Assembly: GCA_024235895.1 (NCBI GenBank)
Contig: JACKLM010000005.1
Coordinates: 186,001-250,000 of the forward strand
Length of the DNA stretch: 64,000 nt
Direction: 5' to 3'
Origin: Burkholderiaceae bacterium
Lineage (GTDB): Bacteria > Pseudomonadota > Gammaproteobacteria > Burkholderiales > Burkholderiaceae_C
Shown here: positions 55,866 through 63,731 of the stretch, one piece after another
Layout: each line of letters starts with the position of its first letter
Position numbering within the stretch: position 1 is the first letter of the stretch
Made by a program: the position numbers and the translations under genes
Notes under the pieces: model-generated
What the model was told of the DNA's origin: nothing
Seen by the model: the letters and a program-made list of their open reading frames with translations, nothing else
The model's database searches: none

Positions 55866-56037
55866 TTTATACAGTTCGATGACCGGTTGGTGCTCCGTCG
55901 TTGGTGGGGGTGGGGTGAGGGATCGGACGATGGTCTGCCGATGCGATGTGGCGGATACGAGCGCAGAACCGCGCCACTATCCGGATAGGGGAGCGGAGGT
56001 GTGCCCGCCAACACGGCCGGTCTCAAGGAGGAACGCG

Positions 56038-56379
56038 ATAAGTTGGCATGCTCTGCCGCTCGGCCTGTGCCTCTCCGCGTCTGTTTGGGCGGACGCTGCG
56101 TCGGATAGCCGATTCGAGACTTGTCGGCAAAAGCTGATCCAAACCCAAAGGCTTGAAGTCCTCTATGACCTCGACTGGAAACTTCCCGAAGAACCGAAGG
56201 TCGTCGTCGGACCGACGTTTTTTCGAATGCCTATCGACGCCAAAGAGAGCTTCGCTGATAACGTCAACTGCTTTCTTATGACGGGTGCGACCGGGAAATG
56301 TGTTAGTTTGAACATCCTTCACTGGCAAACTGGGAAGGCGGCGGGACGATTTTCCAACTCCCGGTTCAATATGAAATAA
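56038..56379 (+). CDS. Small exported protein of unknown function, start unclear
   Basis: The frame encodes a probable signal peptide (SWHALPLGLCLSASVWADA) and a mature part of about 90 residues with three cysteines (ETCRQKL, NVNCFLM and GKCVSL), which I do not recognise. An excellent ribosome site AAGGAGG (56025–56031) lies six bases before ATA at 56038, not ATG; no in-frame ATG fits. Either ATA is used, or a start codon has mutated, making it a pseudogene. An in-frame ATG exists at 55879, but it adds unlikely sequence. GC content is lower than in neighbours, suggesting transfer. Confidence 0.5.
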   Translation: MSWHALPLGLCLSASVWADAASDSRFETCRQKLIQTQRLEVLYDLDWKLPEEPKVVVGPTFFRMPIDAKESFADNVNCFLMTGATGKCVSLNILHWQTGKAAGRFSNSRFNMK

Positions 56380-56420
56380 CCAGCGGATGTGACCTTGAGT
56401 TGAGTGTGACTTCAGAATGG

Positions 56421-56530
56421 CTTGAGGGTCAGGCTTTGGGTCGAAAGTGGGAAGCGTGACTCTTAACTTTGACCCATGGCTCACTCGCACGGGCTGAAGC
56501 ACTTCAGATTTAAGACCTGACCCCATAACC
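56421..56530. repeat. GGGTCAGG-type repeat, copy A
   Basis: About 110 bp, beginning CTTGAGGGTCAGG and ending AAGACCTGACCCC, so its ends are inverted copies of each other. It aligns without gaps, at moderate identity, with copy B at 59136–59246, in the same direction. Copies A and B bracket the toxin–antitoxin genes and the IS1634 element. The remaining sequence from 56380 to 56674 shows no gene. Confidence 0.65.
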
Positions 56531-56674
56531 CGTAAATCGAAAGCGGGAGGCCAACCTTTGGACCGTCGCCCGTGCCGCACTCGCACACATCTTGGGCGCG
56601 TCTGATTCAATACTAGACACCGAAGTCTGAGTGGCCGCTAGAATGGAGCCCTTCTGTCACCCGAGGAGCACGAT

Positions 56675-56890
56675 ATGAGTCGCGTCCTGGAGGTAGCCCT
56701 CGCCGAGGTCGCCAAGCTCCCGCCCGGAGAGCAGGATGCTCTCGGGGCGCTTCTGCTCGAGGAGATGCGGTCCGAGGGGCGTTGGAGTGGGTCCTTCGCC
56801 GCCAGTCAGAACACGCTGAAGGAACTGGCTGACGAAGCGCTTGCGGAGCACCGTGCGGGGAAGACCAAACCGCTCATTGATTCGCTTTGA
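56675..56890 (+). CDS. Addiction-module antitoxin-like protein
   Basis: 71 residues. VLEVALAEVAKLPPGEQDAL is the N-terminal pattern of small antitoxins in the addiction-module component family, and FAASQNTLKELADEALAEHR followed by AGKTKPL is the usual toxin-binding tail. ATG 56675 follows CCCGAGGAGCACG. Its stop overlaps the TTG start of the toxin gene. It is intact although its partner has been split by an insertion element, so it may now be an orphan antitoxin. Confidence 0.83.
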   Translation: MSRVLEVALAEVAKLPPGEQDALGALLLEEMRSEGRWSGSFAASQNTLKELADEALAEHRAGKTKPLIDSL

Positions 56891-57035
56891 AGTCGGTAAC
56901 TACCGAGCAGTTTCGCCGCCTGTACGCGGCAGCAGGCCTGCGGCGCCAAGACAAGATCAATCGGGCCTACAAGCTGTGGCTCGAGAACCCGGCTCATCCT
57001 TCACTGCGGTTCAAGAAAGTGCACGACACGGAGCC

Positions 57036-58945
57036 CCGAAGTTCGACACTTCAAGCGCCCCATAGCGTCGCTTGAGCCTTAGGGATCAAACACTTAGATG
57101 CGAGGCAGCGGAAATTTTGTAGTGACACGATATTTTCGTTCACCCCTTCCACCCCTCTTGCGCCGGACCTATAGTTGGTCCCATGTTCGTTCGCATCACA
57201 CGCGCTGAAGGCCGCTCCTACGTGAAGATCGTGGAAGCCTTCCGTGATGACAGGGGCGCCACCCGCCAGCGCGTCATCGCCACCCTCGGCCGCCTCGAGC
57301 ACGTGCGCGCCGGGGGCGCCGATGCCCTCGTGCGCGGCCTGATGCGCGTCAGCGGCACGCCCGCTGCCGAAGGCGTCGATCTCTCGGCCGTGCGCTTTGA
57401 TCCCGCGTTGAGCGTGGGTGACACCTGGCTGCTGACCGCGCTGTGGCACCGCCTGGGCTTCGGGGAGTCCTTCCGCCGCGTGCTGCGCAACGGCCGCTCC
57501 TCCTTCGACTGCGAGCGGCTGCTGCGCGTGATGGTCTTCAACCGCCTGTGCGACCCCACCTCCAAGCTGGGCGTCATGCGCTGGCTCGAAGGGACGCGGG
57601 TGCCCGCCGTGGAGGCCTCCTCGGTGACCCACCAACGCCTGCTGCGTGCCATGGACACTCTGGCCGAGCGGGCCGAGGCCATGCAGCGCAGCCTGGCCAC
57701 GCTGCTGCGCCCGCTCATCGACCAGGAGCTGTCGGTGGTCTTCTATGACCTGACCACCGTCGGCGTGGAAGGCCGCACCGAACTGCCCGACGACGTGCGT
57801 GCCTTGGGCAAGTCCAAGGACGGCGGCATCGCCCGGCAGTTCATGCTCGGCGTGGTGCAGACCGCCGAAGGCCTGCCCATCGCGCACCGCGTCTGGGAGG
57901 GCAACACCGGGGAGGCCACCACGCTGCAGCCGGTCATCCAGGAGGTGCTCTCGCAGTTCCCGGTCAAGCGCGTGGTGCTCGTGGCCGACCGGGGCCTGCT
58001 GAGCCTGGACAACCTGGAGCAGTTGCAGGCGCTCGAGGTCAAGGGCGGGCAGCCGCTGGAGTTCGTGCTGGCCGTGCCTGGGCGCCGCTACGTGGAGTTC
58101 GACGAACTGCTCGAGCCCCTGCGTGCGAAGTGCGAAGGCGCCACGGCTGAACTCTTCGGCGAGGCAGCCTGGCAGGGCCTGCGCCTGATCTGGGCGCACG
58201 ACCCCGAACGGGCGGCCGAGCAGACCCAGGCCCGCCAGAGGCGCATCGACGAGATCGTCGCCAGCGCCCAGGCCCGGGCAGGCAAGCTCGACGCCCAGGA
58301 CGACGGAGAAGTCTTCCGCGGCCGGCGGCTGAGTGACTCGGGTGCCAAGGCGTGGATGTTCCGCGAGGTCAGCGAGGCTCACCTGGGCGCGATCATCAAG
58401 GTCGACCTCACCGGCGAGGCCTTCACCTACGACGTGGACGAGCGTGCGCTGCGGCGCGCAAGGCTGCACGACGGCAAGCTGCTGCTGGTGACCAACGTGC
58501 CCGACCTGATGCCGGCCCAAGTGGTGGAGCGCTACAAGAGCCTGGCTGACATCGAGCGGGGCTTCAAGGTGCTGAAGTCCGACATCGAGATTGCGCCGGT
58601 CTTCCACCGTCTTCCCGAGAGGATCAAGGCGCACGCGCTGATCTGCTTCCTGGCGCTGGTGCTGCACCGGGTGATGCGCATGCAGCTCAAGGACGCGCGC
58701 AGCCCGCACTCGCCGCAGCGGGTGCTGGAGATCGTCAGGCGTATCCAGTTGCATCAGGTGACCCTGCCCAACCAGGAGCGGGCTGTGGGCGTGGGCGAAC
58801 TCGACCCCATCCAGCGCGAGATCTTCGAGACCCTCGGGCTCGACGCACCCTCCCGGCATCGCCTGGAGACCGCCGTGTAGTGCCAAAAATAAAACCGGAA
58901 TCCAATCAAATCAAACACTTGCGCAGTTTGGTGTCGAACTCCGGT
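57036..58945 (+). mobile_element. IS1634-family insertion sequence
   Basis: 1,910 bp. Ends: CCGAAGTTCGACAC at 57036–57049 and the complement of CCGGAGTTCGACAC at 58931–58944, one mismatch in 14, with one extra T at the right end. It is flanked by GAGCC (57031–57035 and 58946–58950), a 5-bp target duplication. It holds a single full-length transposase gene and splits a toxin gene. The intact duplication and gene suggest a recent, possibly active element. Confidence 0.92.
57183..58880 (+). CDS. IS1634-family transposase
   Basis: 565 residues, intact. MFVRITRAEGRSYVKIVEAF is the family N-terminus; catalytic DDE residues are in VFYDLTTVGVEG (Asp), VVLVADRGLLSLDNLEQL (Asp) and YKSLADIERGFKVLKSDIE (Glu). 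HALICFLALVLHRVMR precedes the C-terminus. It cuts and pastes its own element by a DDE mechanism. ATG 57183 follows a weak site. No frameshift is seen, unlike the IS1380 transposase nearby. Confidence 0.95.
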   Translation: MFVRITRAEGRSYVKIVEAFRDDRGATRQRVIATLGRLEHVRAGGADALVRGLMRVSGTPAAEGVDLSAVRFDPALSVGDTWLLTALWHRLGFGESFRRVLRNGRSSFDCERLLRVMVFNRLCDPTSKLGVMRWLEGTRVPAVEASSVTHQRLLRAMDTLAERAEAMQRSLATLLRPLIDQELSVVFYDLTTVGVEGRTELPDDVRALGKSKDGGIARQFMLGVVQTAEGLPIAHRVWEGNTGEATTLQPVIQEVLSQFPVKRVVLVADRGLLSLDNLEQLQALEVKGGQPLEFVLAVPGRRYVEFDELLEPLRAKCEGATAELFGEAAWQGLRLIWAHDPERAAEQTQARQRRIDEIVASAQARAGKLDAQDDGEVFRGRRLSDSGAKAWMFREVSEAHLGAIIKVDLTGEAFTYDVDERALRRARLHDGKLLLVTNVPDLMPAQVVERYKSLADIERGFKVLKSDIEIAPVFHRLPERIKAHALICFLALVLHRVMRMQLKDARSPHSPQRVLEIVRRIQLHQVTLPNQERAVGVGELDPIQREIFETLGLDAPSRHRLETAV

Positions 58946-59135
58946 GAGCCGATCTATTCCGCTCGCGTCGATCTTGACTGGCGAGCACTAGGGGTTCTCG
59001 ATGGAGATACGGCTGTCTGGTTTTGGGTGGGCCCGCACGACGAGTATGCGGCACTGCTGAGGCGATCATGATGACCAACGATCAGGCGGCTTGCGTTATC
59101 ATGCGCGACTTGACGGTACCGCACGTGCAGCCGAA

Positions 59136-59246
59136 CTTGAGGGTCAGGTCTTCAGTCGAATGTGGCAGGCACGCCGGTGGACTATGACCCGCGGCGCACT
59201 CGGGCGGATCTGCAGCAATTTAGATTTCAAGACCTGATTCCCAACT
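59136..59246. repeat. GGGTCAGG-type repeat, copy B
   Basis: It starts CTTGAGGGTCAGGTCTT and ends near AAGACCTGATTCCCAAC, matching copy A at 56421. Both lie in the same direction on either side of the toxin–antitoxin and IS1634 genes. Its sequence is read through in frame by the next gene's upstream frame, but that is not taken as coding. Confidence 0.65.
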
Positions 59247-59275
59247 TGCGTCCCGAGTCACCAACTGATGGCAGT

Positions 59276-59854
59276 ATGCTATGGAGTACGCAGCGTAGCC
59301 GACGCATCGCGCGATCCGCGGTGCTCGTCGTCCTGATCGTGCTTGTTGCAGGATTGGCGTGGGCGAGTGAGGGGAGTCAGCCGATGGGATACGTGGAGAA
59401 GCTCGAGGCAGCGTACGGCCCGCCGAGCCAGAAGGGGTTCGGGGGGGCCGTGTTTCACGAGGTGCTGCAGCCGGCTGACGATCTGGCGACCGCTGCGCTG
59501 GCGAAGTACCGTCACTTCGTCGGGCCGCTGTGGAGCCGCTTCGGCGAGCAGGCATGGATGGGGCCTTGGCGCGAGGTGTACGCGCGTCCGTCCGGCGCAG
59601 GCCGTGACATCGTGGCCGAGCTGCGTGCCATCGAGGATGCCGAGGCGAAGAGGTCGGTGGACCTGCTCCTCGACGCCATGGAGAACGCAGCCGAAGCGCG
59701 TGCCGCCCTGGCCGTTGCCTTCGACGACCCGGCCGTGAAGGAGCTGCGGGTCTTCAACATCGGTGATGGCGCCGCGATGTCGGGGCTGCTCGTCGCCGGG
59801 CGGCGCGCCGCCGCCGGCGACGGTGCCACGTACGTCATCGTCCTGATGGATTGA
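59276..59854 (+). CDS. Exported or membrane-anchored protein of unknown function
   Basis: 192 residues from ATG 59276. RSRRIARSAVLVVLIVLVAG followed by LAWASEG is a signal peptide or N-terminal anchor. The rest is soluble and helical: YVEKLEAAYGPPSQKGFGGA, LWSRFGEQAWMGPWREVYAR, VDLLLDAMENAAEARAALAV and a C-terminal LRVFNIGDGAAMSGLLVAGR. I do not recognise a family. An upstream in-frame ATG at 59162 would read through the GGGTCAGG repeat and was rejected. The gene has normal codon use, so it is probably real. Confidence 0.6.
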   Translation: MLWSTQRSRRIARSAVLVVLIVLVAGLAWASEGSQPMGYVEKLEAAYGPPSQKGFGGAVFHEVLQPADDLATAALAKYRHFVGPLWSRFGEQAWMGPWREVYARPSGAGRDIVAELRAIEDAEAKRSVDLLLDAMENAAEARAALAVAFDDPAVKELRVFNIGDGAAMSGLLVAGRRAAAGDGATYVIVLMD

Positions 59855-60271
59855 CCAGCACCCGGGATCCCTGCGTTCCCCGGCCACCGAGCCACCGCCG
59901 ATGTCCTTGCTCGACGCTCTGGTGCCGGCGGTCGCCCTCGCAACCGCACCGGTCGCGGCTGTTCCACCGCCGCCTGAGCAGGTCGCAGCAGACTGCGAGA
60001 CGCCGACGGGCTCTCGCCCGGGGGTACGAACCAGCTCGGTGCAGTTCCGGTGAGGCGCCGGGGCCGCGCCTTCATTCGTATCGCGACCTCTTCGCGCCAG
60101 CGTGCCACCTCGGACGGCGGACCCGATCAGGGCTTTCATGCCCGGGGGTGAGCGGGCCCGATTAGGCCTGGTTAGCATCCTTGTCGGTGGTAGCTCGCCG
60201 ACAGGTCGTCTCACACCGTCCCGGCCGTGATGGCCGTCAGCATTTGCCAGCTCCCGAACAGGAACGATTGC
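59855..60271. other. Intergenic region, no gene seen
   Basis: 417 bp between the unknown exported protein and the outer-membrane protein gene. No frame has convincing start, ribosome site and codon use, and I see no repeat or RNA gene. The last 100 bp should hold the promoter of the next gene, but no good -35/-10 pair stands out. Confidence 0.5.
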
Positions 60272-60970
60272 ATGTCCACTCGTCACACGATGATCTCGCT
60301 TGCCGTGGCGGCCGCGCTGGGCGCGCCGGTGGCTGCGGGCGCGCAGGATCTCGGCTTCAACTACCTCGAGGGCGGCATCGTCGCCGGCTTCGTCAACGAC
60401 GTCGAGGCGTCCGGGACGTTCACGGACAACGGCCGCACGTTGGCGCTCGAGACCGATTCCGGCGGCGGCGGCTTCATCGCCGGCGCGTGGCAGTTCTGGG
60501 GGAACATGCACCTGTTCGGCGAGTATGCGGCGACCAGCCAGGACCTCGAGGTCAGCGACGGCATCGACACCGTCAGCGGTGATTTCGACCTGGTGCGCTG
60601 GCGCGTCGGGGTCGGCTATGCGTACCCGCTCTCGCGCACGCTGGGCCTCTACGGCAGGCTCAGCTTCGACAACACCGAGTTCAAGGACGCGCGGGTCGCC
60701 GGCTTCGATCTCGACGTCGACGCCGACGGAAACGGTGTCGGCGGCGAGGTGGGCATGATCTGGGCGGCGACGCCGGCGATCCAGCTGCAGGCCCACGTGC
60801 GCTACACCCCGGTCGGCGAGGTCGCTACCAAGGGCTCCGATGCCTTCGACGCCGACATCCTCGTCGGCCTGAACGGCCGCTGGACCTTCCGGCCTGACAT
60901 CGCGTTGGTCGGTGGCTACGAGTACGGCAAGATCACCCTCTGGACCGTGGGCGTGCGCTTCTCGTTCTGA
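60272..60970 (+). CDS. Outer-membrane beta-barrel protein
   Basis: 232 residues from ATG 60272, which follows AGGAACGATTGC. A signal peptide (TMISLAVAAALGAPVAAGAQ) is followed by alternating strands rich in aromatic and Gly residues (FIAGAWQFWGNMHLFGEYAA, WRVGVGYAYPLSRTLGLYGR) and the protein ends in Phe (WTVGVRFSF), the signal for barrel assembly. Length suits an eight-stranded OmpW/OmpA-like or porin-like barrel. Function is unknown. An upstream ATG at 60227 adds residues that do not fit a signal peptide. Confidence 0.8.
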   Translation: MSTRHTMISLAVAAALGAPVAAGAQDLGFNYLEGGIVAGFVNDVEASGTFTDNGRTLALETDSGGGGFIAGAWQFWGNMHLFGEYAATSQDLEVSDGIDTVSGDFDLVRWRVGVGYAYPLSRTLGLYGRLSFDNTEFKDARVAGFDLDVDADGNGVGGEVGMIWAATPAIQLQAHVRYTPVGEVATKGSDAFDADILVGLNGRWTFRPDIALVGGYEYGKITLWTVGVRFSF

Positions 60971-60996
60971 GTTTTTCGAGCAGACCCGCGACCGGT

Positions 60997-61956
60997 TCAG
61001 CCCCGCGGCCGCGCCCCCGCCCGCCGCGGCGCGCCGCGCGACTCGCGCCGCGCCACCCACAGCGTCGCGGCGGCGATCAGCAGACCGCCGGCCATCGTGC
61101 TGGGGGTCGGCAGGTCGCCGAAGACGGCCCAGCCCAGCAGCGCGGCCCAGACCAGCTCGAGGAACTTGGCCGACTGCGTGGCCGAGATGTCGGCGGCGGC
61201 GAACGAACGCGTCAGGCAGTAGTGGCCGGCGCTGCCCAGCGCGCCGCCGAGCGCGAAGCCGGCCCACTCCCACCCCGGGCCAGCGCCATACCATCAGTGC
61301 CAGCGGCAGGCTCAGCAGCGTGATCGTCACGTTCTGCCACACCAGGATGGTGCCGGTGGTCTCGTAGCGGGTCAGCGCCTTGGTCAGCAGGAAGGAGGCG
61401 GCGAACACCGGAGCCGACGCCAGCATCAGCAGCTGGTAGCCGCCGGCGCCGCCGTCCACCAGCGACAGCTTGGGCCCGACGACGACCAGCACGCCGACGA
61501 AGCCCAGCCCGGTGGCCAGCCAGCGCTCCCAGCGCATCGGCTCCTTGAACACCCACCAGGCGCCGACCATGATGAACAGCGGCGTCGTGAAGCCGATCGC
61601 CGTCGTGTCCGCCAGCGCGATCTTCGGCAGCGCGACGAACCACAGCACCAGCCCGACGGTGTGCAGCGCGCCGCGCAGCCAGTGGCCGACGACGTTGTGC
61701 GGCCGGAAGCCGGCCACGCCGTGGTGCCCGATCATCGGCAGCAAGGCGGCCCGAAGGCATAGCGCAGGAACTGCGCCTGCAGCGGGTCGGTCTGCTGCGC
61801 GAGCAGGCGCAGCAGCGCGTTCAGCACGGTGAAGATCAGGCCGGCGGCAATGCTCCACAGCAGCCCGCGCACGGCTGGCGGCAGGTGCGCGGTGTGGCGG
61901 TGCAGCGCGCCATGCAGGGCGCTCGTCAGGCGCTGCCCGGCGCTAGGGTGTGCCAT
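60997..61956 (-). pseudogene. EamA/DMT-family transporter with two frameshifts
   Basis: A drug/metabolite-type transporter of about 319 residues, ten predicted helices, read in three pieces. ATG 61956 to about 61745 gives MAHPSAGQRLTSALHGALHR to LQAQFLRYAFG; the middle piece runs from LPMIGHHGVAGFRPHN to LPLALMVWRWPG (about 61740–61280); the last runs from WEWAGFALGGALGSAGHYCL to the stop at 60997–60999. The breaks are near 61742 and, in a run of G/C, near 61275. They cancel overall. All three parts match the EamA family. Either a recent pseudogene or two sequence errors. Confidence 0.85.
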
Positions 61957-62359
61957 GAAGCGACCCGGTCGGGCGGGTTCTGCGCGGTGGCGTGCCTGCG
62001 CCAGGAAGAGCCGGTGCTCGGCTGGCGGCGGCGGCGCCTGCGGCAGCATTCGTCGGCCGTCATGGGCATGCGTGCTCGGCGCGGGGGCGCATGATGTGCG
62101 GGCGGTTCGGGCAGTCGGGGATGGGTCAGGCCGGATCGGGTCGACGCATTCCGCAGCCAGGCCCGTTGCCTCCCGGTCGGCCCAGGCTCGCGCCTCGTGT
62201 TCCGTCTGCCCGCATCTTGGCACGAGTCACCTGCTGGCGAGGCGCCAGCCCATCTGTTCCGACTCGGCTTCGTCTAAGCTGGGGGTCAGGTCACACGTTT
62301 CGCGATGCGGAACCGAGGACCTGACCCCCGGCAACAAACGGCCGCACCGCGAAACCATC
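61957..62359. other. Intergenic region with a GGGTCAGG palindrome
   Basis: 403 bp upstream of the DUF2505 gene. Apart from the palindrome at 62281–62329 no gene, RNA or promoter was recognised. Short frames have Arg-rich, shadow-like composition. Confidence 0.5.
62281..62329. repeat. GGGGGTCAGGTC palindrome, copy C
   Basis: 49 bp with perfect 12-bp inverted ends, GGGGGTCAGGTC (62281–62292) and GACCTGACCCCC (62318–62329). It lies upstream of the DUF2505 gene; a longer version (copy D) lies at that gene's 3' end. The terminal motif is shared with copies A and B. Confidence 0.75.
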
Positions 62360-62893
62360 GTGCTCGAGTTCACCCGCCGTGACGAGTTGCCTGCCGGTCT
62401 GGACCGCCTGTGGGCGACGTTCGGCGACCCCGCCTACGCGCGGCAGAAGTACCTCGCGCTCGGTTCGCGCGAAGTGAAGATCCCGCGCTTCGACGTCTCC
62501 GCCACCGGGATCGAGGTCGAACTCGAGCGCCAGGTGCGCGTCGATCGTCGGCAGTGGCCGCGCTGGAGCCGGCCTGCAGTGGCGGCGGTGCAGACGCTTC
62601 GCCATCGCTCGTCCTGGAAGCGCGTATCGCCGTCGCGCGTGGTCGCGACGCTGGAGATCGCGCCCGTCGGGCAGCCCGTGCGCGCCGAGGGCACCGGCCG
62701 CATCGACGAGGTCGCGCCGGCGCATGCAGTGATGACGGTGCGATGGCGCGTCAGCTCGCCGGTCCCGGTGCTCGGGCGGCGTATCGAGCGTCTGTTCGCG
62801 CAGCAATTGCAGGCTGCACTCGATGCGGACCACGCCTTCACGCTGCACTGGGGGTCAGGTCACGCGTTTCGTGATGCGAAACGCGTGACCTGA
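62360..62893 (+). CDS. DUF2505 family protein
   Basis: 177 residues from GTG 62360. VLEFTRRDELPAGLDRLWAT, AYARQKYLALGSREVKIPRF and MTVRWRVSSPVPVLGRRIER resemble DUF2505, a START-like lipid-binding fold of unknown role. The last 14 residues (about WGSGHAFRDAKRVT) are encoded by the palindromic repeat at 62848–62900, so the original C-terminus has been replaced or extended by a repeat. No ATG fits the expected start. It lies between two GGGTCAGG palindromes. Confidence 0.75.
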   Translation: MLEFTRRDELPAGLDRLWATFGDPAYARQKYLALGSREVKIPRFDVSATGIEVELERQVRVDRRQWPRWSRPAVAAVQTLRHRSSWKRVSPSRVVATLEIAPVGQPVRAEGTGRIDEVAPAHAVMTVRWRVSSPVPVLGRRIERLFAQQLQAALDADHAFTLHWGSGHAFRDAKRVT

Positions 62894-62900
62894 CCCCCAG
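62848..62900. repeat. Perfect 24-bp hairpin with GGGGGTCAGG ends, copy D
   Basis: Arms 62848–62871 and 62877–62900 are exact inverted copies with a TGATG loop. A near-copy of the right arm follows directly (62903–62925, one extra A), giving a tandem half-unit. The stop of the DUF2505 gene lies inside. REP-like palindromes of this sort are moved by RAYT transposases in other Proteobacteria; none is in the window. Confidence 0.85.
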
Positions 62901-62987
62901 CGACGCGTGACCTGACACCCCAGCGACGGATCCCCAGCAACGGATGCGGTGCAAACTCACCGACTGGCCAACACGGCTGGGTCGCCC

Positions 62988-63617
62988 ATGAACGCGCTCA
63001 TCGAACACGAGACCGACCGCCTGCGCTTGCTCGCGTGGGACGATCGCCACCTCGCGCCGTTCGCCGCGATGAATGTCGATCCGCAGGTCATGCGCTACTT
63101 CCTGGCGCCGCAGAGCGCCGAACAGTCGCGCGCCAGCGTGCTGGCGTGGAAGGCCCAGTTCGCCGAGCAGGGCTGGAGCAACTGGGCGGTCGAGCTGAAG
63201 TCGAGCGGCGAGTTCATCGGCTTCATCGGGCTGTCGGTGCCGCGCCGGCAGCTTCCGTTTTCGCCCTGCGTGGAGATCGGCTGGCGGCTGGCGCGAGCCT
63301 TCTGGGGCAGGGGGTTCGCCACCGAAGGGGCGCGCGCATGCCTGGCGGTCGCGTTCGAGCAGCTGGCGCTGGACGAGGTCGTTTCCTTCACCTCGCTGCC
63401 GAACCGCCGCTCGCGCGCGGTCATGGAGCGCATCGGCTTGCGCGATACCGGGCAGGACTTCGAGCACCCCGCGCTGCCGCCAGGGCACGAGCTGCGCCCG
63501 CACTGCCTCTATCGGCTCACGCGGGACGAGTGGAAGTCCTCTGCCGCCTCGCGCGCGGCGGCCCACCACGCAGCGGCACCCTGCTTCGGGAAGGTGGACG
63601 ACACACCTTCGACGTGA
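62988..63617 (+). CDS. GNAT acetyltransferase, RimJ/RimL-like
   Basis: 209 residues from ATG 62988 (MNALIEHETDRLRLLAWDDR). ETDRLRL at the start, VEIGWRLARAFWGRGFATEG with the acetyl-CoA loop RGFATEG, and SLPNRRSRAVMERIGL are hallmarks of the RimJ/RimL branch that acetylates protein N-termini or small amines. The C-terminal 25 residues after LYRLTRDEWK are not conserved. An upstream ATG at 62949 lacks a ribosome site. The substrate is unknown. Confidence 0.87.
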   Translation: MNALIEHETDRLRLLAWDDRHLAPFAAMNVDPQVMRYFLAPQSAEQSRASVLAWKAQFAEQGWSNWAVELKSSGEFIGFIGLSVPRRQLPFSPCVEIGWRLARAFWGRGFATEGARACLAVAFEQLALDEVVSFTSLPNRRSRAVMERIGLRDTGQDFEHPALPPGHELRPHCLYRLTRDEWKSSAASRAAAHHAAAPCFGKVDDTPST

Positions 63618-63731
63618 ACCGATGAACGCGCGAGGCGCGGGCGCAACGCAAGGCCGCGGCGCGATGACCACGTCACGAGGCGGCCCGGCCCGTCATGCGA
63701 TAAGGGCAAGCCCGCGATCGAGGAGGCCCGA

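Larger units (their letters stand above)
56887..59071 (+). pseudogene. RelE/ParE-like toxin gene split by an IS1634-family element
   Basis: The N-terminal part (MKSVTTEQFRRLYAAAGLRR to PAHPSLRFKKVHDTEP) runs from TTG 56887 to 57035; the C-terminal part (IYSARVDLDWRALGVLDGDT, then AVWFWVGPHDEYAALLRRS) runs from 58951 to the stop at 59071. Taking out 57036–58945 and one GAGCC copy joins them in frame, restoring an 89-residue toxin of the mRNA-interferase type. The TTG start overlaps the antitoxin stop. The gene is inactive as it stands. The antitoxin remains whole. Confidence 0.9.

Noticed and set aside
59162..59275. Upstream ATG extension of the unknown exported protein
   Set aside because: The extension is encoded by the GGGTCAGG repeat and would place the signal peptide far from the N-terminus.
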